From Chara braunii (taxonomy: Eukaryota > Streptophyta > Charophyceae > Charales > Characeae): a DNA stretch of 30,933 nucleotides. The notes beneath the pieces were generated by a model that worked only from the letters and a program-made list of their open reading frames with translations, ran no database searches and was not told the DNA's origin. The position numbers and the translations under genes were made by a program. The stretch covers positions 230,007-260,939 of the forward strand of contig BFEA01000089.1 in the NCBI GenBank assembly GCA_003427395.1, given 5' to 3'. This document shows, piece after piece, positions 22,301 through 27,070 of the stretch (position 1 is its first letter; each line of letters opens with the position of its first letter).

Positions 22301-25135
22301 GCACCCACAAATCAAATCAACCGATTACAAACTTTTGAGGAGAAAAACGACCATTCTGATGGAAAAATTGCAACCGATTGATTGGCACATTCACTCACTC
22401 GGATGGATGATTCATCGATTGGAGGTAAGATTGCTGCTTAACCCCACGTTCATTTACGACTGCACCCACGAATATTACTGATCATATCGTAACTCATGCT
22501 TGCATGAAGCTGAGTGCACACACATCGGCTTTTTCAATGTCGGGCATGCTCACAGTACGACACTGCTGGATGCACCTAACTGCAAATGCGGCCCGACTCA
22601 GTCCCGGAAAGTTGCGCAATCTCCGGATGCCCTTCACTGATATCCACATATCGTCGGATTCATTTGGTCCATTCATTTTTCCGTAAGGAAGATTATCGAT
22701 TTCACAAGATGAATGAATAAAAATTATCGATTTCACAAGGTAACTTGATAAAGATTATCGATTGCATAATATAAGCAAAATACATATCAATATAGAGACT
22801 GACGTCATCATGATCAATGGGTGAACTACCTGTTATTATCAATAAATAATAACGATGACGAAGGTCGTGCGCGCGCAAGAAGACTCACTATTAATTACCA
22901 GATGATGATAACACCGAAGTCAATCAAGCACCCAACGATAACGCCGACGACGATGACACCGAAATCAATCGTTCATGATTACGTACCACTCGGCCACTCT
23001 CCCGAAGAATCCAGCAAGCATCCTACAGGATTTGAAACTGTGACCTTCAACTTAAGAGGTTCCTAGTACACCGAATACATTAGGAGGTGTTGCTGCAGCA
23101 ATAGCTCTTGTCTTTGGTCAACAAACCTATTTGCTTTACCTTTTATTAAACCACCACTACCTTTCTCACATGTGGGGCCGCGGGCCTCAAATTCAAATTC
23201 GGCCGCGACGTGCTGTCGATGACAAAGATCAACGGCGGCACAGCGGCTATTTTTCAGAAGTAGGCTTACTAGATGCCCCCGGCCGACGTATGGGAAAGGT
23301 AGTGGTGGTTTAACAGTTCAACAAACCCACAGCAAACCCACAACGAGTGTACAAAGCTTCTCCATGTCCAACACTCGAAGCGCGCTCGCTCCCCCGCTCG
23401 CTCCCCGACTAGCGCACAAACCTATTCCCGCGAATAGAACGCACCTGGCGGACCAGTTCGCCTACCGCCCCTCTCCTCCACCTCATTACCGTCTTCCCCC
23501 GAGTAGAACTCACGCTCATTATCACTGCATCTATACGGAAAGTTAATCCAAATACGGGTTTTTTTCCATAATGACCGTGCTTTCTATCCGGGGAAGGAGT
23601 GTCGCCCTCCTCCCCCGAGCATAGAGGAAGACAAAGAAGAAGAAGAATAGTGAATAGTGAATAGTGAATGGTGAAAACAGGGGCCGACTACCCTTCAGAA
23701 CCCGCTTCGCATGATCAACAATGCATAGCCGCAACTACTAATCTCAGCTTACACGCGAGAAGAATAGTGAAAAAGAAAAAGCAAGATACGCAGAAACGTC
23801 TACCTCAAAAGGGGAGATGAGACGAAGAAGAAGAGGAAAAAGATAGACAAGAAAGGACGAGGGAAAGAGGGAGAAGGAAGACACACCCCTTTCTCAGAAT
23901 GGGGATCATTGATACTCTTCGAATGGATCTAAGAATGGAGATCATCCGCACTTCAAACACGGAAGTACGTACAATAGAACGAAGACTACTGGCGGACAGG
24001 GATGCCGCGCGCATATCGAAGAAAAAACAAAGGGCGAGGACGTCGGAGAAGGAGAGAAACTGGCGGACAAGCCGAGAGAGTTCGGAGAATAGGACCCAAA
24101 AAAAAGGGAACACAGAGAGAGAGAGAAGGGAGCAGATTTTTAAAACGCGAGAGCGAGGGACCGCCAGGGGCAGAAGGTGGGAACGCAGACACAAACCAAG
24201 AAGAGAAAACCGGATTGAAAGAGAGTCAGTATAGAGCGAGAGATGCGATCAAATAAACCGTGATATGCCGAGAGCACAAAAGGTAGGATATGAAGTTCAG
24301 AGGGCATGGAAGAAATTTACAGTATCATCTGAAAAAGTGAAAACAAAAAAGAAAAGGTACGATATATGATTCACAGGAGAAGACAATACCAAGGAACAAC
24401 AAGGAACCCGATCAAGGACACAAGCAGGGCAGAAAAGGAAAGGAAAGACAAGGCCACGAAGAACACAAGGAAGCCGATAAATGACAGAAGCAGGACATCA
24501 AGGGAGCGAGCAGATAATCTGCATACTTACAGCACTACCAACGTGTTGCAGAGAGGATGGGTAGCTAGCTTTCCCGCCATAACAGTGCGGGAGAGGATGG
24601 GGTTTTCCCGCCTGCAGAGTGGATGGTTTTCCCGCCAAAAGACCACCGAAAAAAAAAGCACAAGTCTCAACAAAAGGGATGCCGATGACCATACGAAGAA
24701 GGCCCTGAGTGGATGGTTATCTAGCTTTACCGCCATTAAAGCGCGGGAAAAGCGCGAGTCTCAACAGCTTCCGACTCATCACCAACGGGCTGCCCCGCTG
24801 CAAGCAAGAAGAGACAAGATTTACAAAATTTTGAAAAAAGACTATAAAATTTTGAAAAAAGGCAGAAAGAAAAGCAAATAACCCAACGTACACTCTCAGA
24901 AAGCATATCTATGGCTGCGCCACTTTCTCTATTCTCCATTACAAAACAAACGGCAGTGCTCCCGTGGGAAAGACAGAAGGAAGAGGTGTCTGTCAAGCAG
25001 ACTGGACGGACGCACCGCTTCCGTCGATTCCTTGAAGTTGGAGTGCCCGAAAGCCTCCGCATGATCCTGGGCCTCCTTCATAGAGCGCAACTGCACGCCG
25101 CAATCACCACAGAGAAGAGAGAAGGCGGTCGCCAT
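949..25135 (-). CDS. Split gene: zinc-finger, UBA-domain protein of plant At1g04850 / UBXN1-like type, 3' end missing
   Basis: Ten exons join in one frame to about 309 residues. In order: two C-x2-C-x12-H-x5-H fingers (C9, C12, H25, H31 and C46, C49, H62, H68); an acidic, low-complexity linker (about 75-125); a UBA domain (about 131-178) with the MGF signature at 141-143; a Lys/Glu/Arg-rich helix or coiled coil (about 196-285); and a Pro/Ala-rich linker. From memory this is the order in plant proteins of the At1g04850 type, which continue into a PUB domain that binds p97/CDC48; animal UBXN1 shares the UBA and charged helix but ends in UBX. The UBA should bind ubiquitin. PUB exons are not found, so the gene probably runs off the left edge. 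Exon phases 0,0,1,1,0,2,0,2,0 agree at all nine junctions, which argues strongly for a real gene. Introns are 0.9-7.2 kb and full of repeats. The gene identity is recognised from motifs, not from a search. Confidence 0.9.
1261..2583. mobile_element. TTAA-flanked inverted-repeat element, copy 1 (1.3 kb)
   Basis: The left end TTAAACCACCAGTACTTGGC (1261) and the reverse complement of the right end TTAAACCAGCAGTACTTGGC (2583) differ at one base in 23. The interior encodes nothing recognisable and is filled by the tandem array at 1509-2270. It may be one long non-autonomous element or two nested short ones. Confidence 0.55.
1509..2270. repeat. Tandem array with internal poly(A)
   Basis: Three units begin TTGAATGCTCCCCG at 1509, 1865 and 2094. 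Each has GGAGCAGAAGCACAAACAGCC, an A-rich stretch, then a block containing AAGCTCTGAACGTGATTGCC and a GTGCAGCCAGATACATTC end. Within the first unit the second block is duplicated (about 1592-1683 and 1725-1816, offset 133) across a poly(A) run containing one ambiguous base at 1695. Confidence 0.85.
3051..3153 (+). pseudogene. U6 snRNA-like copy 1
   Basis: The sequence begins GTGTTCCTTCGGGACATC and includes TTGGAACAATACAGAGAAGA, GCATGGCCCCTGCGCAAGGA and TGACACACATAAATGGAGAA, close to plant U6 along its full length of about 103 bases. ACAGAGA is intact; AGC of the catalytic triad is preserved in the GCATGG context, but one base of GATTAGC is changed (GATTGGC). There is no T-run at the 3' end and no clear upstream promoter element. 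An A-rich tail follows, containing a second scrap AGATTAGCATGG at 3167. It is most likely a retrocopy. Confidence 0.8.
3327..3408 (-). CDS. Exon 9: charged helix
   Basis: One base completes Arg251, then come 27 codons, residues 252-278, reading [20 protein letters not shown] then RKLEEDK. The acceptor is CTATGCAG|. The only donor that keeps the family sequence is AAG|GTCATC, which lacks the usual A/G at +3 and G at +5. KIRxKLEEDKAERR is nearly invariant in the family, and exon 10 starts with AERR in the right phase, so the boundary is likely right despite the poor donor. Confidence 0.88.
3866..4026. mobile_element. TTAA-flanked MITE, copy 2
   Basis: The left end is TTAAACCACCAGTAC and the right end GTACTGGTGGCTTAA; length 161 bases, no coding capacity. 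Confidence 0.7.
4380..4487. mobile_element. TA-flanked Stowaway-like MITE, copy 1
   Basis: It starts TACCGTCTTCACCAGAATAG and ends CTCGGGTGAAGACGGTA, with inner arms CCTGTCATTAT / ATAATGACAGG. Length is 108 bases. A TA dinucleotide lies at both ends, as expected for a Tc1/mariner-type target site. Confidence 0.75.
4613..4726. repeat. 38-base tandem repeat, three copies
   Basis: GACTGAAACACACGGCTGAT begins units at 4613, 4651 and 4689; each ends in GAGTTTTNCCCATA. Confidence 0.9.
4795..4874. repeat. Approximately 41-base tandem duplication
   Basis: CTGTCTGAGTGCTGGTT followed by CTYGAGTGTGTGTGTGGCC occurs twice in direct succession. Confidence 0.8.
5408..5562 (-). other. Unassigned open stretch ending in a consensus splice donor
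   Basis: From an ATG at 5562 the minus strand reads [18 protein letters not shown] and on to MAATIAR, then CAG|GTAAGT at 5408/5407. It is GC-rich and alanine-rich and resembles no family I know. It lies on the host gene strand inside intron 8. It might be a spurious donor in a transposon relic or a rarely used exon. I do not claim a gene. Confidence 0.15.
5706..5844. repeat. 70-base tandem duplication
   Basis: The block TTTCTTGTATGAATAAGAGA...GATTGTTGGGCGAAGAAG occurs twice in direct succession, with TATTAT before each copy. Confidence 0.9.
6188..6246. repeat. 30-base tandem duplication
   Basis: TAATAAAACRAGACCACGCA followed by ATCATTATG occurs twice next to each other. Confidence 0.85.
6313..6413 (-). 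pseudogene. U6 snRNA-like copy 2
   Basis: The minus strand contains GGACATCCGCTAAAATTCGA, ACGATACAGAGAAAGAAGAT, TAGCATGGCGCCTGCGTAAG and GATGAAACACACAAATTGAG. A four-base insertion (AAAG) follows ACAGAGA and the 5' stem is disturbed. No terminating T-run is present. It is a pseudogene. Confidence 0.78.
6485..6552 (-). CDS. Exon 8: charged helix
   Basis: This exon holds 22 codons plus two bases, residues 229-250, reading [20 protein letters not shown] then RK. The RIGRE(L/M)xEAKRxEExxxRKR pattern is diagnostic for the plant family. The acceptor is GTGCAG|, the donor AAGAG|GTAGGT, phase 2; the split AG|G codon gives Arg251 with exon 9. Confidence 0.9.
6553..7948 (-). other. Intron 7 (1.4 kb)
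   Basis: It is mostly one hAT-like element (6668-7605) with internal CCGGGC-rich arms and poly(C)/poly(A) runs at 6812-6855. No other gene is seen. Confidence 0.7.
6668..7605. mobile_element. hAT-like non-autonomous element
   Basis: The left end CAGGGCATACTCACACTG (6668) and the reverse complement of the right end GAGGGCGTACTCACACTG match at 16 of 18 positions; similarity weakens further in. CAGGG-type termini are common in the hAT superfamily. I could not see a clear 8-base target duplication. The interior has CCGGGC-rich arms (6718-6800, 7136-7200) and homopolymers but no transposase. Confidence 0.5.
7949..8009 (-). CDS. Exon 7: highly charged helix
   Basis: One base completes Val208, then come 20 codons, residues 209-228, reading [20 protein letters not shown]. 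This Lys/Arg/Glu run is the best conserved part of the charged helix in UBXN1-like proteins. The acceptor is TTCTGAAG|, the donor CAG|GTTTGT, phase 0. It is low complexity by nature, so taken alone it would be doubtful; the correct phase on both sides makes it convincing. Confidence 0.85.
8773..8822. repeat. (TC)25 microsatellite
   Basis: A perfect TC dinucleotide run of 50 bases opens the long pyrimidine tract. Confidence 0.95.
8823..9860. repeat. Long polypyrimidine tract with internal duplication
   Basis: About 1 kb is almost only C and T, with recurring CCTCCTTCCTCCC and TTATTCGTCCATCTTTCC modules. A larger segment recurs: CTTGTTACGTTCNCCACAG ... CCATGTGTTGACTG at about 8929-9000 and 9496-9560. 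The long open frames here are Ser/Pro/Leu-only translations and not genes. Confidence 0.9.
10633..10712 (-). CDS. Exon 6: linker and start of charged helix
   Basis: This exon holds 26 codons plus two bases, residues 182-207. It begins [20 protein letters not shown] and ends AKAAEL. The acceptor is GGTGCAG|, the donor GGT|GTAAGT (strong), phase 2. The VP..KPxLTPEE(M/A)KxKAxEL pattern is what follows the UBA in plant family members. The split codon (GT|G) reads Val where I would expect Arg, a harmless difference. Confidence 0.87.
11092..11147. repeat. 28-base tandem duplication
   Basis: TCAAATGTGTTCCCCATGTT followed by TTGAACC occurs twice. Confidence 0.9.
12017..12280. mobile_element. TTAA-flanked foldback element, copy 3
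   Basis: The arms of about 85 bases are near-identical: TTAAACCACAAGTACACCGC at the left and TTAAGCGCAAGTACACCGCC on the right complement. Both continue through AACTTTTGAGGCCAAAATGA and AAAAGTTAGGGGACTCGCCC. TTAA is intact at both ends although the next bases differ. Confidence 0.8.
12595..12671 (-). CDS. Exon 5: C-terminal part of the UBA domain
   Basis: Two bases complete Gly156, then come 25 codons, residues 157-181. It reads [19 protein letters not shown] then IDEMPL; EAAVNW and [13 protein letters not shown] are the third-helix and tail signature of UBXN1/At1g04850-type UBA domains. The acceptor is CACAG|, the donor CTG|GTATGT, phase 0. Joined to exon 4 it completes the UBA fold with no missing helix. 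It was too short to be found as a long open frame and was recognised by motif. Confidence 0.93.
12672..14554 (-). other. Intron 4 (1.9 kb)
   Basis: It contains a 64-base tandem duplication (13101-13228) and otherwise unrecognised single-copy-looking sequence. The donor GTAAGC is near consensus and the acceptor is TTCACAG. No other gene is seen. Confidence 0.7.
13101..13228. repeat. 64-base tandem duplication
   Basis: Two adjacent units begin TTGCTCCTCCTCCAGGCTTT and end ACAGAACATGGAGC. Confidence 0.92.
14555..14659 (-). CDS. Exon 4: N-terminal part of the UBA domain
   Basis: Two bases complete a Gly codon, then come 34 codons and one base; residues 121-155. It reads [19 protein letters not shown] followed by [15 protein letters not shown], with the UBA signature MGF at 141-143 and the ATRALHF helix typical of this family. 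The acceptor is TTCCTCAG| with a good pyrimidine tract, and the donor TGTG|GTAAGC. An ATG at 14648 could be read as a start, but exon 3 splices in frame just upstream, so it is internal. The last base G is completed by the first two bases of exon 5. Confidence 0.92.
14979..15050 (-). pseudogene. Divergent U6-like copy 4
   Basis: The minus strand reads GGAACAATGTATACACAATG, TGAGCATGGCCCTGGTGGAA, then GTATGACCCACAGAACTCGA, tracking U6 order (GGAAC..ACA..AGCATGGCCC..GGATGAC..CGAGA) with many changes. Strongly decayed. Confidence 0.5.
15110..15169. other. Assembly gap (60 N)
   Basis: A run of 60 undetermined bases follows GGTGGGTGGGTGGG, so the gap probably covers G-rich sequence between two U6-like copies. 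Confidence 1.
15170..15261 (-). pseudogene. U6-like copy 3, truncated at gap
   Basis: The minus strand reads GTTCATTGGGACATCCGTTA, AAATTGGAAC, AAAATTAGCATAGTCCCTGT, GCAAGTTTGACATGAACAAC and CCGAGAAAGGTCC. The order matches U6; ACAGAGA is lost. It lies in tandem with copy 4 on the other side of the gap. Confidence 0.65.
15389..15580. mobile_element. TTAA-family element, copy 4 (degenerate ends)
   Basis: The left end ATACCACCAATACCTG and right end GGTACTGGTGGTTTGA form imperfect terminal repeats of the same family; the TTAA flanks are lost. Confidence 0.5.
16150..16300 (-). repeat. tRNA-derived SINE-like sequence
   Basis: The minus strand has a good box B (CGGTTCAAACCCC, at 16223-16235) and, 12 poly(A) bases further downstream, a CA-rich tail. 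A weak box-A-like GTGGCCGGC lies about 50 bases upstream. No intact cloverleaf can be drawn. Confidence 0.35.
16427..16459. repeat. (AC)n microsatellite
   Basis: A perfect AC run of about 33 bases. Confidence 0.95.
16698..16887 (-). CDS. Exon 3: second half of zinc finger 2 plus acidic linker
   Basis: This exon holds 63 codons plus one base, residues 58-120. It starts [18 protein letters not shown], giving H62 and H68, so both fingers have the same C-x2-C-x12-H-x5-H spacing. A Glu/Lys/Val-rich linker follows, ending in MATEGEA. The acceptor is CTTAG| and the donor GCAG|GTGATG, phase 1. The LHTKRTxHxxFVDKT block is a family hallmark in plants; the linker is variable and was accepted because the frame and splice sites fit. 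Confidence 0.88.
16888..17778 (-). other. Intron 2 (0.9 kb)
   Basis: This is the shortest visible intron and it splits the second zinc finger between its Cys and His pairs. It contains a right terminus of the TTAA-flanked element family at 17566-17599, a purine-rich stretch at 17.2-17.4 kb and poly(A) at about 17.04 kb. No gene is seen in it. Confidence 0.8.
17566..17599. mobile_element. Right terminus of TTAA-family element, copy 5
   Basis: CCCGCGGCCGATAGCTGGAT then GTACTGGTAGTTTA is nearly identical to the right end of copy 6 (18412-18448). The matching left end was not found. Confidence 0.5.
17779..17829 (-). CDS. Exon 2: first half of second zinc finger
   Basis: This exon holds 17 codons, residues 41-57, and supplies C46 and C49 of the second finger ([13 protein letters not shown]). 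The acceptor is GACAG| and the donor ACG|GTATGT, both in phase 0. It fuses exactly to the ESTEA end of exon 1. In plant relatives the same region reads as a [13 protein letters not shown] block, so its identity is secure although the exon is short. Confidence 0.88.
17987..18034. repeat. (TC)24 microsatellite
   Basis: A perfect TC run of about 48 bases. Confidence 0.95.
18291..18448. mobile_element. TTAA-flanked MITE, copy 6
   Basis: The left end is TTAAACCACAAGTACTT and the right end CCAAGTACTGGTGGTTTAA; 158 bases, non-coding. Confidence 0.7.
18580..19370. repeat. GAT/GAC-rich degenerate repeat, with (ATC)n
   Basis: Imperfect GATGAC-type triplets run through most of this span; a near-perfect (ATC)n occupies 19308-19370. 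Open frames across it give only Asp, His, Ile or Met runs. Confidence 0.85.
18681..18721 (+). ncRNA. Hammerhead-ribozyme-like core
   Basis: CTGATGA (18693-18699), a 5-bp stem II GTCGG/CCGAC (18700-18704 and 18712-18716, loop TGCAACT) and GAAAC (18717-18721) give both conserved core strands in the right order and spacing. A possible closed stem I, GAGG/CCTC, precedes the core. I cannot find a good stem III or an NUH cleavage triplet at the expected place, so it may be a decayed copy that no longer cleaves. Confidence 0.5.
19641..19872. mobile_element. TA-flanked MITE, copy 2, with amplified right arm
   Basis: It starts TTACCGTCTTCAACCCG and ends TTCGGGTAAAGACGGTA. The right arm (ACAGCTATAACGAC..GCGTTCTATTCGGGTA) occurs four times in tandem, where other copies have one. 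Confidence 0.75.
20330..20493 (-). repeat. tRNA-derived SINE-like element
   Basis: The minus strand begins GCGGCGTAGCTCAGTAGAGC (box A, intact D-stem GCTC/GAGC) and has a box B GGTTTCGATTACC at 20448-20436. The T-stem does not pair, so it is not a working tRNA. A non-tRNA body follows to about 20330. A TA-flanked MITE abuts its 5' end. Confidence 0.55.
20494..20602. mobile_element. TA-flanked MITE, copy 3
   Basis: TACCTTCTTCCCCCGAGTAC at the left and GTATTCGGGGGAAGAAGGTA at the right, with inner arms ACGTACGGTCATTAT / ATAATTACCGTACGT. Confidence 0.8.
20729..20829. repeat. 100-base near-perfect hairpin
   Basis: The left arm has CATCCGCCAA then GCATCTGGGCAGAATTCTG; the right arm mirrors it with CAGAATTCTGTCCAGATGC then TTGGCGGATG. 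The outer flanks TGCACCGCTC/GAGTGGTGC also pair. Only a short central loop remains. Confidence 0.8.
20930..20992. repeat. Dispersed repeat, copy A
   Basis: GTGCTAGCGATGCTGAT...CACCGCTAGCACC...GGCTCCATCTA matches the reverse complement of 30425-30495. Confidence 0.6.
21075..21187. mobile_element. TA-flanked MITE, copy 4
   Basis: TACCGTCTTCCCCCGAACAC at the left and GTGTTCGGGGAAAGACGGTA at the right; arms continue through AACGCACCCT / AGGGTGCGTT. Confidence 0.8.
21428..21537. mobile_element. TA-flanked MITE, copy 5
   Basis: TACCCGTCTTCACCCGAATA at the left (one extra C) and TATTCGGGTGAAGACGGTA at the right; inner GCCCGGTCAATG / AATGACCAGGC. Confidence 0.8.
21901..22190. repeat. GATT-rich degenerate repeat
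   Basis: Tetranucleotide GATT units with substitutions fill the stretch; the best run is at 21941-21962. Confidence 0.8.
22189..22262. repeat. 37-base tandem duplication
   Basis: ATCGACAAAGATCCAAACAC followed by TTGCTCAACAACAAT occurs twice in direct succession. Confidence 0.92.
23146..23313. mobile_element. TTAA-flanked MITE, copy 7 (best preserved)
   Basis: The terminal repeats are perfect for 20 bases: TTAAACCACCACTACCTTTC at the left and its exact complement at the right. Length 168 bases, no coding capacity. Confidence 0.85.
23487..23600. mobile_element. TA-flanked MITE, copy 6 (right end degraded)
   Basis: It starts TACCGTCTTCCCCCGAGTAG; the right side retains ATAATGACCGTGCTTTCTAT and CCGGGGAAGG, but the last bases differ. 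Confidence 0.65.
25016..25135 (-). CDS. Exon 1: start codon and first zinc finger
   Basis: This exon holds 40 codons, residues 1-40. The ATG at 25135 has a purine at -3 and G at +4, and it lies just before a CGDCG motif. C9, C12, H25 and H31 make a C-x2-C-x12-H-x5-H finger, followed by [10 protein letters not shown], which is typical of the plant family. The donor is GCG|GTGCGT and leaves phase 0. The open frame continues past the donor for about 28 residues, but those do not resemble the family, whereas exon 2 continues the expected sequence exactly. The 5' UTR and transcription start are not defined. Confidence 0.88.
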
Positions 25136-25400
25136 CGCCGCTCCAGACCTCTTGGACTTCTGTGTTGCCGTATGTCACTGGCGCTGGGCGGAGGGGCGTT
25201 GCAACAGTCCACCTTTCGCGTCCGTCAATTGAAAGACCACTTATCAATCCAAACCACGTGTCTTCTTTCCCGTGACCAACGTTCGCAATTGCCAACTTGG
25301 CGCCTCACCTAACTTGACGTCCACGCAGCTCACCAATTTATTTGGCACCGCGTCAGATCACAGATTTGGCGCCAATTTCCATCGCGAATTTTGTTTATGG
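25136..25400 (-). promoter_or_regulatory. Likely promoter / 5' UTR region of the gene
   Basis: This lies directly upstream of the ATG at 25135. It contains a palindromic CACGTG box (25255-25260, about 120 bases upstream) and a palindromic TTGGCGCCAA within TTTGGCGCC (25365-25375, about 230 bases upstream) that fits the E2F/DP consensus TTTSSCGC. An inverted CCAAT (ATTGG on the gene strand) lies at about 25333-25337. No convincing TATA box. Placement is by motif only; the transcription start is unknown. Confidence 0.4.
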
Positions 25401-26640
25401 CGCTCCGCTGTGTACGACTGGCACGGTCGCGCGCGCTCGATGCCAAGACACACAATCTGCCTCGACTTGATTCGCTGAGCGCAGGTGAGCGCCAGGACAC
25501 TGGCGCTCGTCCGAGTTTTCCATTTCTGGCCGTAGATTACGAAGATACGGGCAGAAACGACAAACGTACGGAGGTGGAACCCGAGCCCCCGGTGGAATTG
25601 CGCCGAGCACTGTGCTCGGACTCGGGGGGGTTACCGCGGCATACACGAAGCAACTCCCTGGGGCCCGGGGGTAGAGGTCCAGGGCGGGTATCCCAACCAA
25701 ACGCTGGTTGGCGGAGTTTTCAATCTGCACCCTGGCGGAACCCGTGCCGGGCCTGTTTTCCCAGCCTGGTTGGGGGCTACCGGTTGCCAACTGGGAAATT
25801 TCTTGGTCGCGCAGAAGGGGGATGGTTCTTTACTGCGCCAGTGCCCCCACCATCCAGAAAATCTCAGACAAACTGATTGACTTACCGCGAGGGCACGGTT
25901 TCGCAGCCCGTAAATTGTTTGTTGATGTGGTTGGGGAAGGGGAAGGCAGTGATTATGCTGTGTTTATGTTTTGTCATGTTCACTATGCCAACCCTACGAG
26001 TGTGGGTGTGCATAAGTGTGCGCATGTGTATGTGAGAGAGTATGTGAGGGTGAGTGTGTGTGTCTGTGTGTGTGTGTGAGAGAGAGAGAGAGCCCTGCAG
26101 CACGCAGCATGTCAGTGACCGGGAGGATAAGGGCAGGCACTAACCTAAAAAAAAAACAAGAAAGTCAATGATCTATTCGAATACAGGAGTTTCTTCTTTT
26201 CACAATTTGAATAGAAAATGCATGCTTTGCATTGGAGTATACAACACATGTGCATTCTGCACAAAGTGCCCATCTATTGGAGAAAATGGACTAACCACCA
26301 GTAGTGCCACGCAGCCCAAAATTGCCCAGTTGGTAACCATTGGGCTCTTTCCAGCCTCGAAAAATAGGTTGGGTACAGGTTTGGCCCGAGCGCAAATCGA
26401 AAATGCATCAGGCCACTGTATGCGGTGACCGTTTTCTGCCTGCCATTTCGATTTGTCGCGGGCAGCCGTTTTCTCACACCAATTGCAATCAGAAGACAAC
26501 AAGATTCGTGTGGTTCCGCCCTACCATCCCGCCAGCAGACAATGACATCTTGCACGACAACCAATGAGCCAGCCAACGCTCTAAGGGCATATTGATAGCG
26601 TTCATGCCTTTTTTTTCTCTACCTTTTTGTGATTTTTTTG
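25401..26640. repeat. Inverted-repeat pair upstream of the gene
   Basis: The reverse complement of about 25690-25800 (AAATTTCCCAGTTGGCAACC...GCAGATTGAAAACTCC) resembles 26310-26425 (AAATTGCCCAGTTGGTAACC...GCAAATCGAAAATGC) over about 110 bases. The arms are some 500 bases apart with a GT/GA microsatellite at about 26050-26092 between them. It could be a degraded foldback element. No gene is seen. Confidence 0.5.
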
Positions 26641-26686
26641 GTTATTCTTTTATGTCGTTATATGTACGCTTGGGATGAGAAAGGCA

Positions 26687-26775
26687 CCCTGCCAAACGCA
26701 TGAGCGAAAGCAAAAGTGCACGAACGCACACTCGCGCTCAACCCTGCCAAACGCATGAGCGAAAGCAAAAGTGGG
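26687..26775. repeat. About 55-base direct repeat
   Basis: CCCTGCCAAACGCATGAGCG followed by AAAGCAAAAGTG occurs at about 26687 and 26742. Confidence 0.85.
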
Positions 26776-26859
26776 TGAGCCAACTGTACATCCCACGGTC
26801 ACCTTACAACAGGATAAGTTTTCGTGGGGCATAAGTTTTTTTCCCTAAGAGGTTGTCAT

Positions 26860-27070
26860 CACCCTTAGGCGCGTATCCCGACCGAGCTACTGACCCACGT
26901 GCGAAAACTTTTACATGCAGTCGCAGAGGTGAGTCAGCCGAGGGCGTTTCTTCGTTGTAGTATAGGTACACGCAATAAAAACACCTATTGAACCCGAACG
27001 CCGTTCATCCCTTAGGGTGCTGATCTCCTAAGGATGAAGCGTGCGCTAATCGACTAAGGCGGTTTCAATC
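26860..27070 (-). repeat. tRNA-related sequence (SINE-like)
   Basis: On the minus strand a box-A-like TTAGTCGATTAGCG (27057-27044) and a box-B-like GGGTTCAATAGG (26995-26984) flank a hairpin CATCC(C)TTAGG / CCTAAGGATG. A second box-A-like TAGCTCGGTCGG lies near 26880-26892. No proper cloverleaf was found. Confidence 0.35.

Larger units (their letters stand above)
17830..25015 (-). other. Intron 1 (7.2 kb), repeat-filled
   Basis: This is the longest visible intron. It contains five copies of the TA-flanked MITE family (19.64-23.6 kb), two TTAA-flanked elements (18.29 and 23.15 kb), a hammerhead-like core (18.69 kb), a GAT-rich degenerate tract (18.58-19.37 kb), a tRNA-like SINE head (20.43 kb), a 100-base hairpin (20.73 kb), a GATT-rich tract (21.9-22.2 kb) and a GAGA tract at about 21.58-21.67 kb. 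Purine-rich sequence at 23.6-24.9 kb carries repeats of the type GGATGG..TTTCCCGCC at 24.55-24.73 kb. No further coding exon was recognised. Confidence 0.8.

Noticed and set aside
22975-23062. Possible permuted tRNA (box-B-like GTTTCAAATCC ahead of TGGCCGAGTGGTACG on the minus strand)
   Set aside because: The acceptor strands do not pair and the T-stem has a mismatch; more likely decayed tRNA-related repeat.
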